The translations under genes and the position numbers were made by a program. Of a stretch of 28,878 bases of DNA, positions 15,767 to 23,198 are shown in pieces (position 1 is the stretch's first letter; every line of letters starts with the position of its first letter). The notes beneath the pieces are model-generated. The model was not told where the DNA came from. It made no database searches and saw nothing but the letters and a program-made list of their open reading frames with translations. The DNA is from a virus. The stretch is taken from the IMG/VR virus record IMGVR_UViG_3300020182_001999, positions 1 to 28,878 of that record. One strand, given 5' to 3'.

Positions 15767-16276
15767 ATGAATAAGGATATATTGAATGAAGTAAAACGTA
15801 ATCGTGAGTTAATGGGTATTAACGAATCTGAGCTTGATGAACAAGGAATTTTTAGAGGTGTAAGAGATGGTATAAAGAAAGGTTTCCAAAAAGGTAAAGA
15901 GGCGATTAAAAACACTGTCGATAATATCAAAGATAAACTTGACGGTGATGAAGAAGAAGTAGAAGTAGAAGTAAAAAAGTATAACAATAAACCCATTGAT
16001 GAAATTATTCAGGATGTTCGAGACACGAATAAATCAGAAGGTAAAATAGACGTTAATGGTGAAACTTTATATTTTGGTGTTGCAGACTCAACGGACCGTG
16101 AAATTGCAAAGAAAAAGGCAAGGAATAATGCTGAAATAGCGGCGGCGGAAGATTTAAGAATAAGTAATGAGGACTTTAAGGTTAGTGGATTTTTAAACAA
16201 GGTTCAAAGGCTCACAATGGGAGAAGACAACGATTTTATTTCTTATATATTAATATCCAATAGTAATGTCGATTAA
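15767..16276 (+). CDS. Protein with capsid-targeting-like N-terminus
   Basis: 169 residues. The N-terminus MNKDILNEVKRNRELMG followed by INES matches that of the 8639 protein in spacing and charged pattern and contains I-N-E before Ser, a possible gp21-type cleavage site. Residues 30-75 are a basic/amphipathic helix followed by an acidic stretch (DGDEEEVEVEV). Residues about 85-165 form a small domain with an Ala-rich helix (AKKKARNNAEIAAAEDLRIS), similar in pattern to the LPP20/FlgT-type fold, but I would not assign it. First gene of a three-gene operon (overlap of 11 bases with the KTSC gene). A packaged internal protein is the best guess. Confidence 0.78.
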   Translation: MNKDILNEVKRNRELMGINESELDEQGIFRGVRDGIKKGFQKGKEAIKNTVDNIKDKLDGDEEEVEVEVKKYNNKPIDEIIQDVRDTNKSEGKIDVNGETLYFGVADSTDREIAKKKARNNAEIAAAEDLRISNEDFKVSGFLNKVQRLTMGEDNDFISYILISNSNVD

Positions 16277-16520
16277 AACAGAAAGAATATTAGGTAAGAA
16301 GATAATCTGTGAGATTGACTCTTCAACAGTCAAGATTGTGGAGTATGATACGTCGACACAAAAACTTTTAGTGACGTTTAAAGGTGAGATACAATATGAA
16401 TATAGTGAAGTGCCTCACTCTATCTTTACTAAGTTTAGAATGGCAGAATCACAAGGAAGTTTTTTTAATAAAGAAATAGGTAAAAAGTTTGATTATAAAA
16501 AAATAGATAAAGATGGATAA
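16266..16520 (+). CDS. KTSC-domain protein
   Basis: 84 residues. Residues about 20-80 follow the KTSC domain pattern: VKIVEYDTSTQKLLVTFKG, YEYSEVPHSIFTKF, then A-x-S-x-GSFFN and a basic end with FDYKK. KTSC domains are short, found alone or fused to nucleases or Lys-tRNA synthetases, and are suspected to bind nucleic acid. No activity is established. The gene overlaps both neighbours (11 bases upstream, 8 bases downstream), so it is translated with the nucleotidyltransferase-like gene, and the two may act together. Confidence 0.85.
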   Translation: MSIKTERILGKKIICEIDSSTVKIVEYDTSTQKLLVTFKGEIQYEYSEVPHSIFTKFRMAESQGSFFNKEIGKKFDYKKIDKDG

Positions 16521-17262
16521 AATAATTAGTAGTTTTTTGGTTAAGGATACTCTTAATCCTGAAATATGGGATAACTACGACAATGTTGAAGAGTCTAAAA
16601 TGAAACCTGAAATAAGAGATGGTCTTTTAGATATTGCAAACGAGTTTATTGATTTTTTGGGATTTGATATTTTTGTTCAAGATATTACTATGACAGGTTC
16701 ATTAGCTAATTTTAACTGGTCTGACTATTCAGATATTGACTTACATATAATATATGATTTTAAAGAGTCAGGAGAACAAGAAGAAATATTTAAAGATTTA
16801 TTTAACTTAAAGAGAACGGTTTTTAATTCACAACATGATATTACTGTTAAAGGATATGAAGTTGAGTTATATGTTCAAGATATGAATGAACCTCATATGT
16901 CGACAGGTGTTTATTCAGTTCTTTATAATGAATGGATGAAACAACCAAAACCGGAAGAAGTAATAATAGATACGAAAAAGATAGAATCTAAATCTCAAAA
17001 TTGGATGGATATTATTGATAATACGATAGAAGATGTAGAAGAAGAAATCGATTTAGATTCAGCCTTATTAAAATTAGATTCGGTTAAAGACAAAATAAAA
17101 AAATTTAGAAGTGGTGGGTTAGAAAAAGGAGGAGAATACTCTTATGAAAACTTAGTTTTTAAATTTTTACGTAGAAACGGATATATACAAAAACTGTTCG
17201 ATAATAAAAATGAATTGATTGATAAAACACTCTCAATCAAAGAAAATTTATCAGATAGTTAA
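16513..17262 (+). CDS. Nucleotidyltransferase-fold protein
   Basis: 249 residues. The Pol-beta-type nucleotidyltransferase signature is clear: TGSLANFNWSDYSDIDLHII with GS at 62-63 and the two metal-binding Asp residues D74 and D76. The third carboxylate is probably E116 or E118 in GYEVELYVQD. Members of this superfamily transfer a nucleoside monophosphate to proteins, RNA or small molecules. Examples are MNT-type toxins and antitoxins, tRNA enzymes and antibiotic adenylyltransferases. The C-terminal 100 residues (SQNWMDIIDNTIEDVEEE onwards) are helical and include KFLRRNGYIQKLFD. Similar proteins occur in other marine myophages, but I know of no proven substrate. It ends the operon and is followed by the TATTTATT motif of the next unit. 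Confidence 0.85.
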   Translation: MDKIISSFLVKDTLNPEIWDNYDNVEESKMKPEIRDGLLDIANEFIDFLGFDIFVQDITMTGSLANFNWSDYSDIDLHIIYDFKESGEQEEIFKDLFNLKRTVFNSQHDITVKGYEVELYVQDMNEPHMSTGVYSVLYNEWMKQPKPEEVIIDTKKIESKSQNWMDIIDNTIEDVEEEIDLDSALLKLDSVKDKIKKFRSGGLEKGGEYSYENLVFKFLRRNGYIQKLFDNKNELIDKTLSIKENLSDS

Positions 17263-17291
17263 ATAAAATAGAAAATTATGTATTTACGGTA

Positions 17292-17299
17292 TATTTATT
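17292..17299 (+). promoter_or_regulatory. TATTTATT motif before the 17314 gene
   Basis: A one-base variant of the TATTTATA octamer, 14 bases before the ATG at 17314, at the head of the morphogenesis cluster. Confidence 0.45.
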
Positions 17300-17313
17300 A
17301 AAAAAATATAAAC

Positions 17314-17496
17314 ATGGCAATCACGGGATGTACATATAGCGCAGATTCGACATATAACTTATATACTGGTGGAACACCTACGGTTCATCCTAGTATGAAT
17401 ACTGTAGAATATAACGACGAACTATCAGCATACACAATAACAGAATCAATTCAGTGTAATTTAGTACAGTTAGGTGGTAATGGTGTTTTCTCTTAA
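17314..17496 (+). CDS. Small hypothetical protein
   Basis: 60 residues, rich in Thr, Tyr, Ser and Asn (MAITGCTYSADSTYNLYTGG ...), with no charged core, signal peptide or recognised motif. The composition resembles a short beta-structured virion protein or decoration peptide more than an enzyme. It is the first gene after a TATTTATT motif and is followed 13 bases later by the gene at 17510, so it appears genuine and co-transcribed with the head genes. Function unknown. Confidence 0.65.
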   Translation: MAITGCTYSADSTYNLYTGGTPTVHPSMNTVEYNDELSAYTITESIQCNLVQLGGNGVFS

Positions 17497-17509
17497 AAAA
17501 AAATTAAAA

Positions 17510-18706
17510 ATGGCAGATTTAAACCCAATAGGAAGTGAAAAATTACAAGGAGACAGTAAAATTAGACGTATCCTAGAAATTGCTCGGTATAACGAGACCA
17601 CTCAAAATTTGAATGAAAATAAATCCGATTACACTATACAACTCGCAGATGGTAACGTTTACGGTATTGTACACGAAAAAAGTGGTTACATAGTTAAAAG
17701 AGGAATTAACGAAAGTGAATTAGAATATATTAATCCTATGAAGAATAGGAAATATTATCGCTCTTATTCACAAGCCATGAAAAAAATAAATCTAATGGCT
17801 GGCGAATTGAATAGGATTCATGAACATAGTGAAAATGTTGACTTAATAGGTGAACAAAAAAAGTTTGTACTTAAGACTCCAACACCTGAACCAGAACCAT
17901 CACCTGAAGCTTCGATGAGCGATATGGGTGGTGATTTAGATTTAGGGAGTTTAGGAGGTGAAGAAGAAGAATTAGATTTAGACATGGATTTAGAAACACC
18001 TGAAGGTGAAGAAGAATTAGACTTAGATATGGATGTACCTGAAACTGACATTGAATCAGAGGAAGACGAAATATCATTTAAATTAATCCAAAAATTAACG
18101 GGTAAACTAGGTCAAAAGTTAAGAACATTAGATTCTCAAGAAGGACTTTCTTCTGAAGATATTAAGTACGTTTTAAATTCAATTATATCTGCCGTGAATT
18201 TAGAAAACTTATCAGAAGAAGACTTAGAAGATATTTTAAGTAACTTTGAAGATGAAGAAATCGACTATGGTGTTGAGGGAGAACTTGATATTGAAGCCGG
18301 TGGTGAAGATGAGTTGGACTTAGACTTGGATATGAGTGTGGAAGAAGAACCTGTAGGTGATGAGGAATTAGGTGAAGGATACGGAATCGAAGAAGTTGTA
18401 GATGAAGTATTCACAGAATCTAAAGTAGATAAGGTTTTATCAAAGTATTTCGTAATTTCTGAAGAAGAAAAAAAGGAAACTGAAGATAAGAACGTAATGA
18501 GATTTATCACAGAAAAAGTAAACAAGGTTAAAGTTAAGTCTGAAGTTAAAGAAATGTCAGAGACTTTAGAGCAAGAATTAACCTCAGAGTTTATCATGAA
18601 GGAAAACAAGGGTTCTAAGTTCTTAGGTAAAACAAACAAGAACAACTTGGTATTTGAAGTAGATGGTAAACAATTGAAAGTATCACCTAATGGAGAATTA
18701 CTATGA
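17510..18706 (+). CDS. Acidic phage structural protein of unknown role
   Basis: 398 residues from ATG at 17510. An in-frame start at 17474 would overlap the previous gene and adds a Lys-rich stretch, so it is rejected. The N-terminus (MADLNPIGSEKLQGDSKIRR) and a domain to about residue 120 are of a kind I recall from marine T4-like phages next to the terminase. The middle (about 130-300) is extremely acidic with repeated ELDLDMD segments around a helical island (FKLIQKLTGKLGQKLRTLDS). The C-terminal 100 residues include SKVDKVLSKYFVIS and a small beta domain (LVFEVDGKQLKVSPNGELL). Acidic segments like these are common in prohead core and scaffold proteins. It overlaps the next gene by four bases (ATGA). 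Confidence 0.78.
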   Translation: MADLNPIGSEKLQGDSKIRRILEIARYNETTQNLNENKSDYTIQLADGNVYGIVHEKSGYIVKRGINESELEYINPMKNRKYYRSYSQAMKKINLMAGELNRIHEHSENVDLIGEQKKFVLKTPTPEPEPSPEASMSDMGGDLDLGSLGGEEEELDLDMDLETPEGEEELDLDMDVPETDIESEEDEISFKLIQKLTGKLGQKLRTLDSQEGLSSEDIKYVLNSIISAVNLENLSEEDLEDILSNFEDEEIDYGVEGELDIEAGGEDELDLDLDMSVEEEPVGDEELGEGYGIEEVVDEVFTESKVDKVLSKYFVISEEEKKETEDKNVMRFITEKVNKVKVKSEVKEMSETLEQELTSEFIMKENKGSKFLGKTNKNNLVFEVDGKQLKVSPNGELL

Positions 18707-19113
18707 GGTTAATCTACGTCAACGAATTGGGTCCCAATTATAAAGGGGACAATATCTATGAGTTTATATTCTCTGACGTAGAAGAAGTATGGGGTGAGGA
18801 TTGGGATTCTGAACCGGCTTCAGGTAAACCATTACCACCTAATGTTGAATATATTAAAAAAGTTGGTGTTTTGAGAAACTCAGATATTGAATTAGAGTTA
18901 GTTCAAAACTCTGACTTTTTTTCTGTTTATGACGCAGTTGAGGATGTTATATCTTTAGGATGGGAAAAATCTGATTCTGAGTTTGTAGTCGATAGTAAGT
19001 ATAAAAGATTAGTCTTTAGATACGGAGATACAGTAAAATCCGTAGAAGATAAATTATATGAAAGAGATATTGTTCTTTCTTATGAAAAAAGTTTTATGAC
19101 ACATGAAGAATAA
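18703..19113 (+). CDS. Conserved marine myophage hypothetical protein
   Basis: 136 residues. MRLIYVNELGPNYKGDNIYE, then FIFSD, a WGEDWDSEPASG segment, VKKVGVL-like and DIELELVQNSDFFSVYDAVE, and a closing DTVKSVEDKLYERDIVLSYE. I recognise this as a family found close to the terminase in many large marine T4-like phages, always of unknown function. Compact alpha/beta sequence, no signal peptide or membrane segment. Both ends overlap neighbours (4 bases upstream, 11 bases downstream), which fits strict co-translation in the head operon. Confidence 0.82.
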   Translation: MRLIYVNELGPNYKGDNIYEFIFSDVEEVWGEDWDSEPASGKPLPPNVEYIKKVGVLRNSDIELELVQNSDFFSVYDAVEDVISLGWEKSDSEFVVDSKYKRLVFRYGDTVKSVEDKLYERDIVLSYEKSFMTHEE

Positions 19114-20065
19114 AGAAAAAAAAATAGTATCATTATTAGAGGAGGGTTTTTCTTATGATACTATTAAGAAAATGTCTAACACTCACATTGATTTACTATA
19201 TGATAGATTAATTAAAGAGGCTGAAAGTTATAATACAAAAACAAAAGTTTTTGATTTAGATAATGAAACAGATAGAAAAGAGTTTGATAAAGACGCTAAT
19301 AGCGGTGAGAATAATCAGATAACCGCAACCGACCAAGGAGACGTTGCATTAACAATGAAGAATGAAAGTGAAATATCTGAGGATGAAGATTTAGATAACT
19401 CAGTAGAGAAGGAAAGTGGATATAATCCTTACGCCGGTAATAGTCCTGGTAATACTGAAGGTCCGGCAGGTAATAATCCTAGTCCGAATAGTGACGGAAT
19501 GGGGTATATTGATGAGGATGCAGTTATAGAAGATTTATTCGGTAGCCCAAAGAAAAAAATGAAAAAACCTATCGGTACTTTAACAACTTTAGGTATGTTT
19601 GAAGAGACAAGTAAAGGTACGAAGTGTTGGAAAGGTTATGAGAAGAAAGGTATGAAGACTATGTTTGGTAAAAAAGTTCCAAATTGCGTTAAAAAAGAAA
19701 GTAAGGAAGAAAAAATTAGTCATCTTGAAGAAAGTATTGTATCTTTGATTAAGAAATCACAAGGTAAAATGTTAACTAAAAAAGATATTTTGTCGGAACA
19801 ACCTAAAATTGCACCCGCAGAGCCTACTGTTAAGCCAGGGGTAAAACCTAAAAGAGGTACACCGTACAAACCAAAACATAGTCCAAAACCTAAAGCGGGT
19901 ACTGAAATAAAACCGGCAGAGCCAACGGTTAAACCAGGTGTTAAACCTGAAAGGGGTAATCCTTACAAACCAAAACATAGTCCAAAACCTAAAGCGGGTG
20001 AAGATAAAGGAGTGCCTGAGTTCTTAAAATTTAATAACCTAAATATAAAATTTAGAGATGAGTGA
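19103..20065 (+). CDS. Unknown phage protein with CWKGYEKKGMK motif and PK repeats
   Basis: 320 residues. The N-terminal 50 residues are helical (EEGFSYDTIKKMSNTHIDLL, YDRLIKEAE). An acidic, Asn/Gly-rich linker follows (NPYAGNSPGNTEGPAGNNP), then at about 172-200 CWKGYEKKGMKTMFGKKVPN with CVKK, a short basic motif with two Cys that I recall from several proteins of marine phages. Residues about 238-300 are two 33-residue Pro/Lys repeats (EPTVKPGVKP ... YKPKHSPKPKAG). The protein looks like short functional patches on disordered linkers, a scaffold- or DNA-binding-like design. It overlaps the neighbouring genes at both ends. Confidence 0.78.
   Translation: MKNKEKKIVSLLEEGFSYDTIKKMSNTHIDLLYDRLIKEAESYNTKTKVFDLDNETDRKEFDKDANSGENNQITATDQGDVALTMKNESEISEDEDLDNSVEKESGYNPYAGNSPGNTEGPAGNNPSPNSDGMGYIDEDAVIEDLFGSPKKKMKKPIGTLTTLGMFEETSKGTKCWKGYEKKGMKTMFGKKVPNCVKKESKEEKISHLEESIVSLIKKSQGKMLTKKDILSEQPKIAPAEPTVKPGVKPKRGTPYKPKHSPKPKAGTEIKPAEPTVKPGVKPERGNPYKPKHSPKPKAGEDKGVPEFLKFNNLNIKFRDE
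19814..19999 (+). repeat. 99-bp tandem repeat encoding Pro/Lys-rich units
   Basis: Two copies with a 99-bp period (starting 19814 and 19913). The 3' part of each copy, from TACAAACC to GCGGGT, is identical over about 35 bases, while the 5' part has drifted at synonymous sites. This suggests a duplication partly kept uniform by conversion. Confidence 0.88.
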
Positions 20066-21353
20066 TTTAACTAACAAAATACGAAAGGCCGTAAAAGAAC
20101 AAATCGAATACGATGGTCCTGAAAGAATGGATAGAGAAATCGAGAGGAAAATCTCTAGTGGTGAAACCCCTATTTCTGATAATCCCGCCCTACCAGGTAA
20201 AGAGAACGATGAGTTTGATAATTCTTTTGCTGAATTAATAGCTTCTACGAGATTTAAAGAAGTGGTTGATAGAGTAAAAAACTACACTGGTATGGAAGAA
20301 GTGTCAGGACAAAATGCATTTATGCAATTACAAATGATGTTAATGCAGGCAGTACAGGAAGTGAAATCTATAGAATCAAATAATGAGGGTTATTTAGAAC
20401 AATTAGCAGTAGACTTAGTTAAACAAGAATTATCACTACCTGATGATGCATTTCAATATGACGTAGAGTTACAATCAATGCCAGGTCAAATAGATACGTC
20501 TAATATGATTTCTGAACCAGAAGAGATTGATGATGAGGAAGTTCAGCAACAATTTGGAGTTAGTTCAGATGAGGCGGAAGACGATTTAGAAAACTTTATG
20601 GTGGCTTTTGAAAAATTTGATTTAGAGAAATCTAAAAGAAGGTTTATTAATTCATTAATACAGGGAGCCTCAAAAAAAGGTCATTACATGTTCCATCTTG
20701 TTGAGGAACAATTAAATAATATTAACCCTAGACTATTAAATCTTTATGGGGTCCTAATGTCTATTAACGATTTACTTTATTGGATAATGCCAGACCAAAT
20801 GATTATGTCCGCAGCCGAAAGTGGTGAGGGAGTACAGGGTTCTGAAGAAGTTGATGATACGACAGACCCACCTACTATTAAGGCTAAAGGTCTATTCTTT
20901 CCTGTTTTAGTTCATGAACTAATTAAAGGGGTTTATGAGGTATTAGGTACGTCAGGGTTACCAGACGACCCTAAGGCCGCTGATATGGTTATGGGTCAAA
21001 CAGATACACTCCCATATGAAATATGGGATTTAAGATTAGGTCCAGTTATTTGGGACAAATTTAAATCTTCGTATCCTGATAAAATATATGAAGATGATAT
21101 GAGAGAAATACAAAATTATTTATTTTCTCGTTTTTCCGCATTATCTACAGACGAGTTTTTTGAAGTAGCTCGTTTAATTATTTCAGGTTCAGACGAAGGA
21201 AAACAAATTGTTTCAAAAATGGTTAATGAAATTATTGAAGAACTTAAGGGGTATGAATATGAAGACGCAATGTCACAGTATACTGATGATGATGATGACA
21301 GCGATGATGGACTTTCTGACCTATTGGGTGACCTAGGTATTTCCTTAACATAA
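20058..21353 (+). CDS. Large head-cluster protein of unknown function
   Basis: 431 residues, directly before the terminase. The N-terminal 60 residues are charged and probably flexible. The core (70-420) is alpha-helical, with TRFKEVVDRVKNYTGMEE, NAFMQLQMMLMQAVQEVKS, GHYMFHLVEEQLNNINPRLL and LYWIMPDQMIM. The tail is an Asp run (TDDDDDSDDGLSDLLGDLG). I recall similar proteins beside the terminase gene in large marine T4-like phages, without a known role. By position it could be a terminase partner or a head-neck component, but it is much larger than T4 gp16 (small terminase). It overlaps the upstream gene by 8 bases. Confidence 0.78.
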   Translation: MSDLTNKIRKAVKEQIEYDGPERMDREIERKISSGETPISDNPALPGKENDEFDNSFAELIASTRFKEVVDRVKNYTGMEEVSGQNAFMQLQMMLMQAVQEVKSIESNNEGYLEQLAVDLVKQELSLPDDAFQYDVELQSMPGQIDTSNMISEPEEIDDEEVQQQFGVSSDEAEDDLENFMVAFEKFDLEKSKRRFINSLIQGASKKGHYMFHLVEEQLNNINPRLLNLYGVLMSINDLLYWIMPDQMIMSAAESGEGVQGSEEVDDTTDPPTIKAKGLFFPVLVHELIKGVYEVLGTSGLPDDPKAADMVMGQTDTLPYEIWDLRLGPVIWDKFKSSYPDKIYEDDMREIQNYLFSRFSALSTDEFFEVARLIISGSDEGKQIVSKMVNEIIEELKGYEYEDAMSQYTDDDDDSDDGLSDLLGDLGISLT

Positions 21354-21373
21354 AAGTTATTTAAAATGTCTAT

Positions 21374-23155
21374 ATGGCGTTAACAAAAGAAAAGGTATTA
21401 TTGGAGTATGCGAGGTGTGTAAAAGACACCTCGTATGCGTTAAAAACATATCTACAGACTTATGATAATACTCAGTCTAAATATGTTCCTTTAAAATTAT
21501 TTCCCGACCAAGAATATCTAATAAATGATTATGATACTTTTGAAGAAAACATAGCCCTTAAATATAGACAAGCTGGAGTGTCTACTGTAACATCTGCATG
21601 GATATCTAAAAAATTAGTTACAGCTTCTAAAACTAAACCAGAAAAAATCCTTATCATAGCCAATAAACTTGATACATCTGTTGAGATGGCAAGTAAAATC
21701 AGAGCTTTCATGGACCAATGGCCCTCATGGTTTGGGGTAGATTTCTCCATTGAAAAGAACTCTCAAAGACATTATAAATTAACTAATGGGTGTGAAGTAA
21801 AGTCAGTTGCAACATCGAAAGACGCACTTCGTGGATATACCCCTACCATTCTTGTGTTTGACGAAGCGGCATTTATTGAAGCCGATAATGACTTTTGGTC
21901 TGCGTGTATGGCGTCCCTATCTACAGGAGGTAAAGTAATTGTAATATCTACCCCTAATGGATTTGACCCAATATATTACTCTATTTACGACCAGTGTTTA
22001 AGGGGTATGAATGACTTTAAAATTACTGAAATGTTTTGGTACCGTGACCCTCGGTACGCTAAAGATTTAAAACTTATTAAATGTAATGATATTGTTCATT
22101 ATATGTTAAATAGGGAGGATTACAATGATGACGAGATTATTATAGAGTATGGTCACATATCACCTATGGAAAGAAATTTTGAAGAGATTAAATCTAAGTT
22201 TCTTGAGGGATATAAGCCATACTCTACGTGGTTCGAAGGTATGGCTAAAAAGCTTAAGTTTGATAGACGTAAAATTGCTCAGGAATTAGAGTGTAATTTC
22301 TTGGGTTCAGGTGATAATGTAATACCTAGTGATACTGTGGAAAAAATAAAGGAGAATTTTATTGTGGAACCAGAAAATAAATTTATGGGTGGTGCGTTAT
22401 GGCAGTGGAAAGAACCTGTTGTCGGTCACAAATATATTATGGGTATTGATGTATCTCGTGGTGATAGTGAAGACTTTACAACCTTTTGTATTATAGATTT
22501 TGATGAGAGAGAACAAGTTTTAGAGTATTTAGGTAAAATACCTCCTGATGTCGCTGCTGAAGTCGCATTTAAGTGGGCGACAATGTATTCTGCCTTTGTC
22601 GTTATTGATATCACTGGAGGTATGGGGGTTTCTACCGCAAGAAAATTGCAAGAAATGAACTATAAAGATTTATATGTTGAAGGTACTAATGTTGCTGATA
22701 AGTGGAAGTACAACCCATCAACTATAGAGAAAATACCGGGATTAAACTTTAACTCAAAAAGAGTTCAAATTGTGGCTTCTTTTGAGGAGGCTTTAAGACA
22801 TAACTTTATTGTTCGTTCGACACGTCTTATGAACGAGCTAAATACTTTTGTCTATGTAAATGGAAGGCCTGACCATATTAAGGGTCAACACGACGACCTT
22901 ATCATGGCCATGGCAATGGCAATATATGTAGGTGAAAATTCTTTCACGAAACTTGAAAAGGTGACCGACCAAACAAAGGCTATGATGGAAAGTTGGTTAG
23001 TTAATGAAACTCCGGTAAAAAATTCATCTAAAGAGTTTAATCCAGGTTTACCTGTAATGCCCGCTAATCAATACAATCACCATAGACGAATTGATGGTTA
23101 CACTAAAAAAGATTATGAGGATTACGGTTGGTTATTTGGAGGTAATCGTAGATAA
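21374..23155 (+). CDS. terL: Terminase large subunit (T4 gp17-like)
   Basis: 593 residues, close to T4 gp17 in length. ATPase: the Walker A-like loop is KYRQAGVST (63-71), in which the usual Lys before Ser/Thr is Val, with K63/R65 available upstream as in many phage terminases. Walker B TILVFDEA with D163 and catalytic E164. Motif III VISTPNG (190-196). RNase H-like nuclease: MGIDVSRGD (D359), VVIDITGG (D412) and GQHDD (D507, D508). The protein pumps genome into proheads through the portal and cuts the concatemer, headful style in T4-like phages. The ATG follows 20 bases after the upstream stop. The portal gene follows. Confidence 0.97.
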   Translation: MALTKEKVLLEYARCVKDTSYALKTYLQTYDNTQSKYVPLKLFPDQEYLINDYDTFEENIALKYRQAGVSTVTSAWISKKLVTASKTKPEKILIIANKLDTSVEMASKIRAFMDQWPSWFGVDFSIEKNSQRHYKLTNGCEVKSVATSKDALRGYTPTILVFDEAAFIEADNDFWSACMASLSTGGKVIVISTPNGFDPIYYSIYDQCLRGMNDFKITEMFWYRDPRYAKDLKLIKCNDIVHYMLNREDYNDDEIIIEYGHISPMERNFEEIKSKFLEGYKPYSTWFEGMAKKLKFDRRKIAQELECNFLGSGDNVIPSDTVEKIKENFIVEPENKFMGGALWQWKEPVVGHKYIMGIDVSRGDSEDFTTFCIIDFDEREQVLEYLGKIPPDVAAEVAFKWATMYSAFVVIDITGGMGVSTARKLQEMNYKDLYVEGTNVADKWKYNPSTIEKIPGLNFNSKRVQIVASFEEALRHNFIVRSTRLMNELNTFVYVNGRPDHIKGQHDDLIMAMAMAIYVGENSFTKLEKVTDQTKAMMESWLVNETPVKNSSKEFNPGLPVMPANQYNHHRRIDGYTKKDYEDYGWLFGGNRR

Positions 23156-23181
23156 CCTTTAATTAAATTAAGTAAAGTTTA

Positions 23182-23189
23182 TATTTATT
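23182..23189 (+). promoter_or_regulatory. TATTTATT motif before the portal gene
   Basis: One-base variant of TATTTATA, 9 bases before the ATG at 23199, in a 43-base gap. The leader after it is a run of A. Confidence 0.45.
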
Positions 23190-23198
23190 TAAAAAAAG

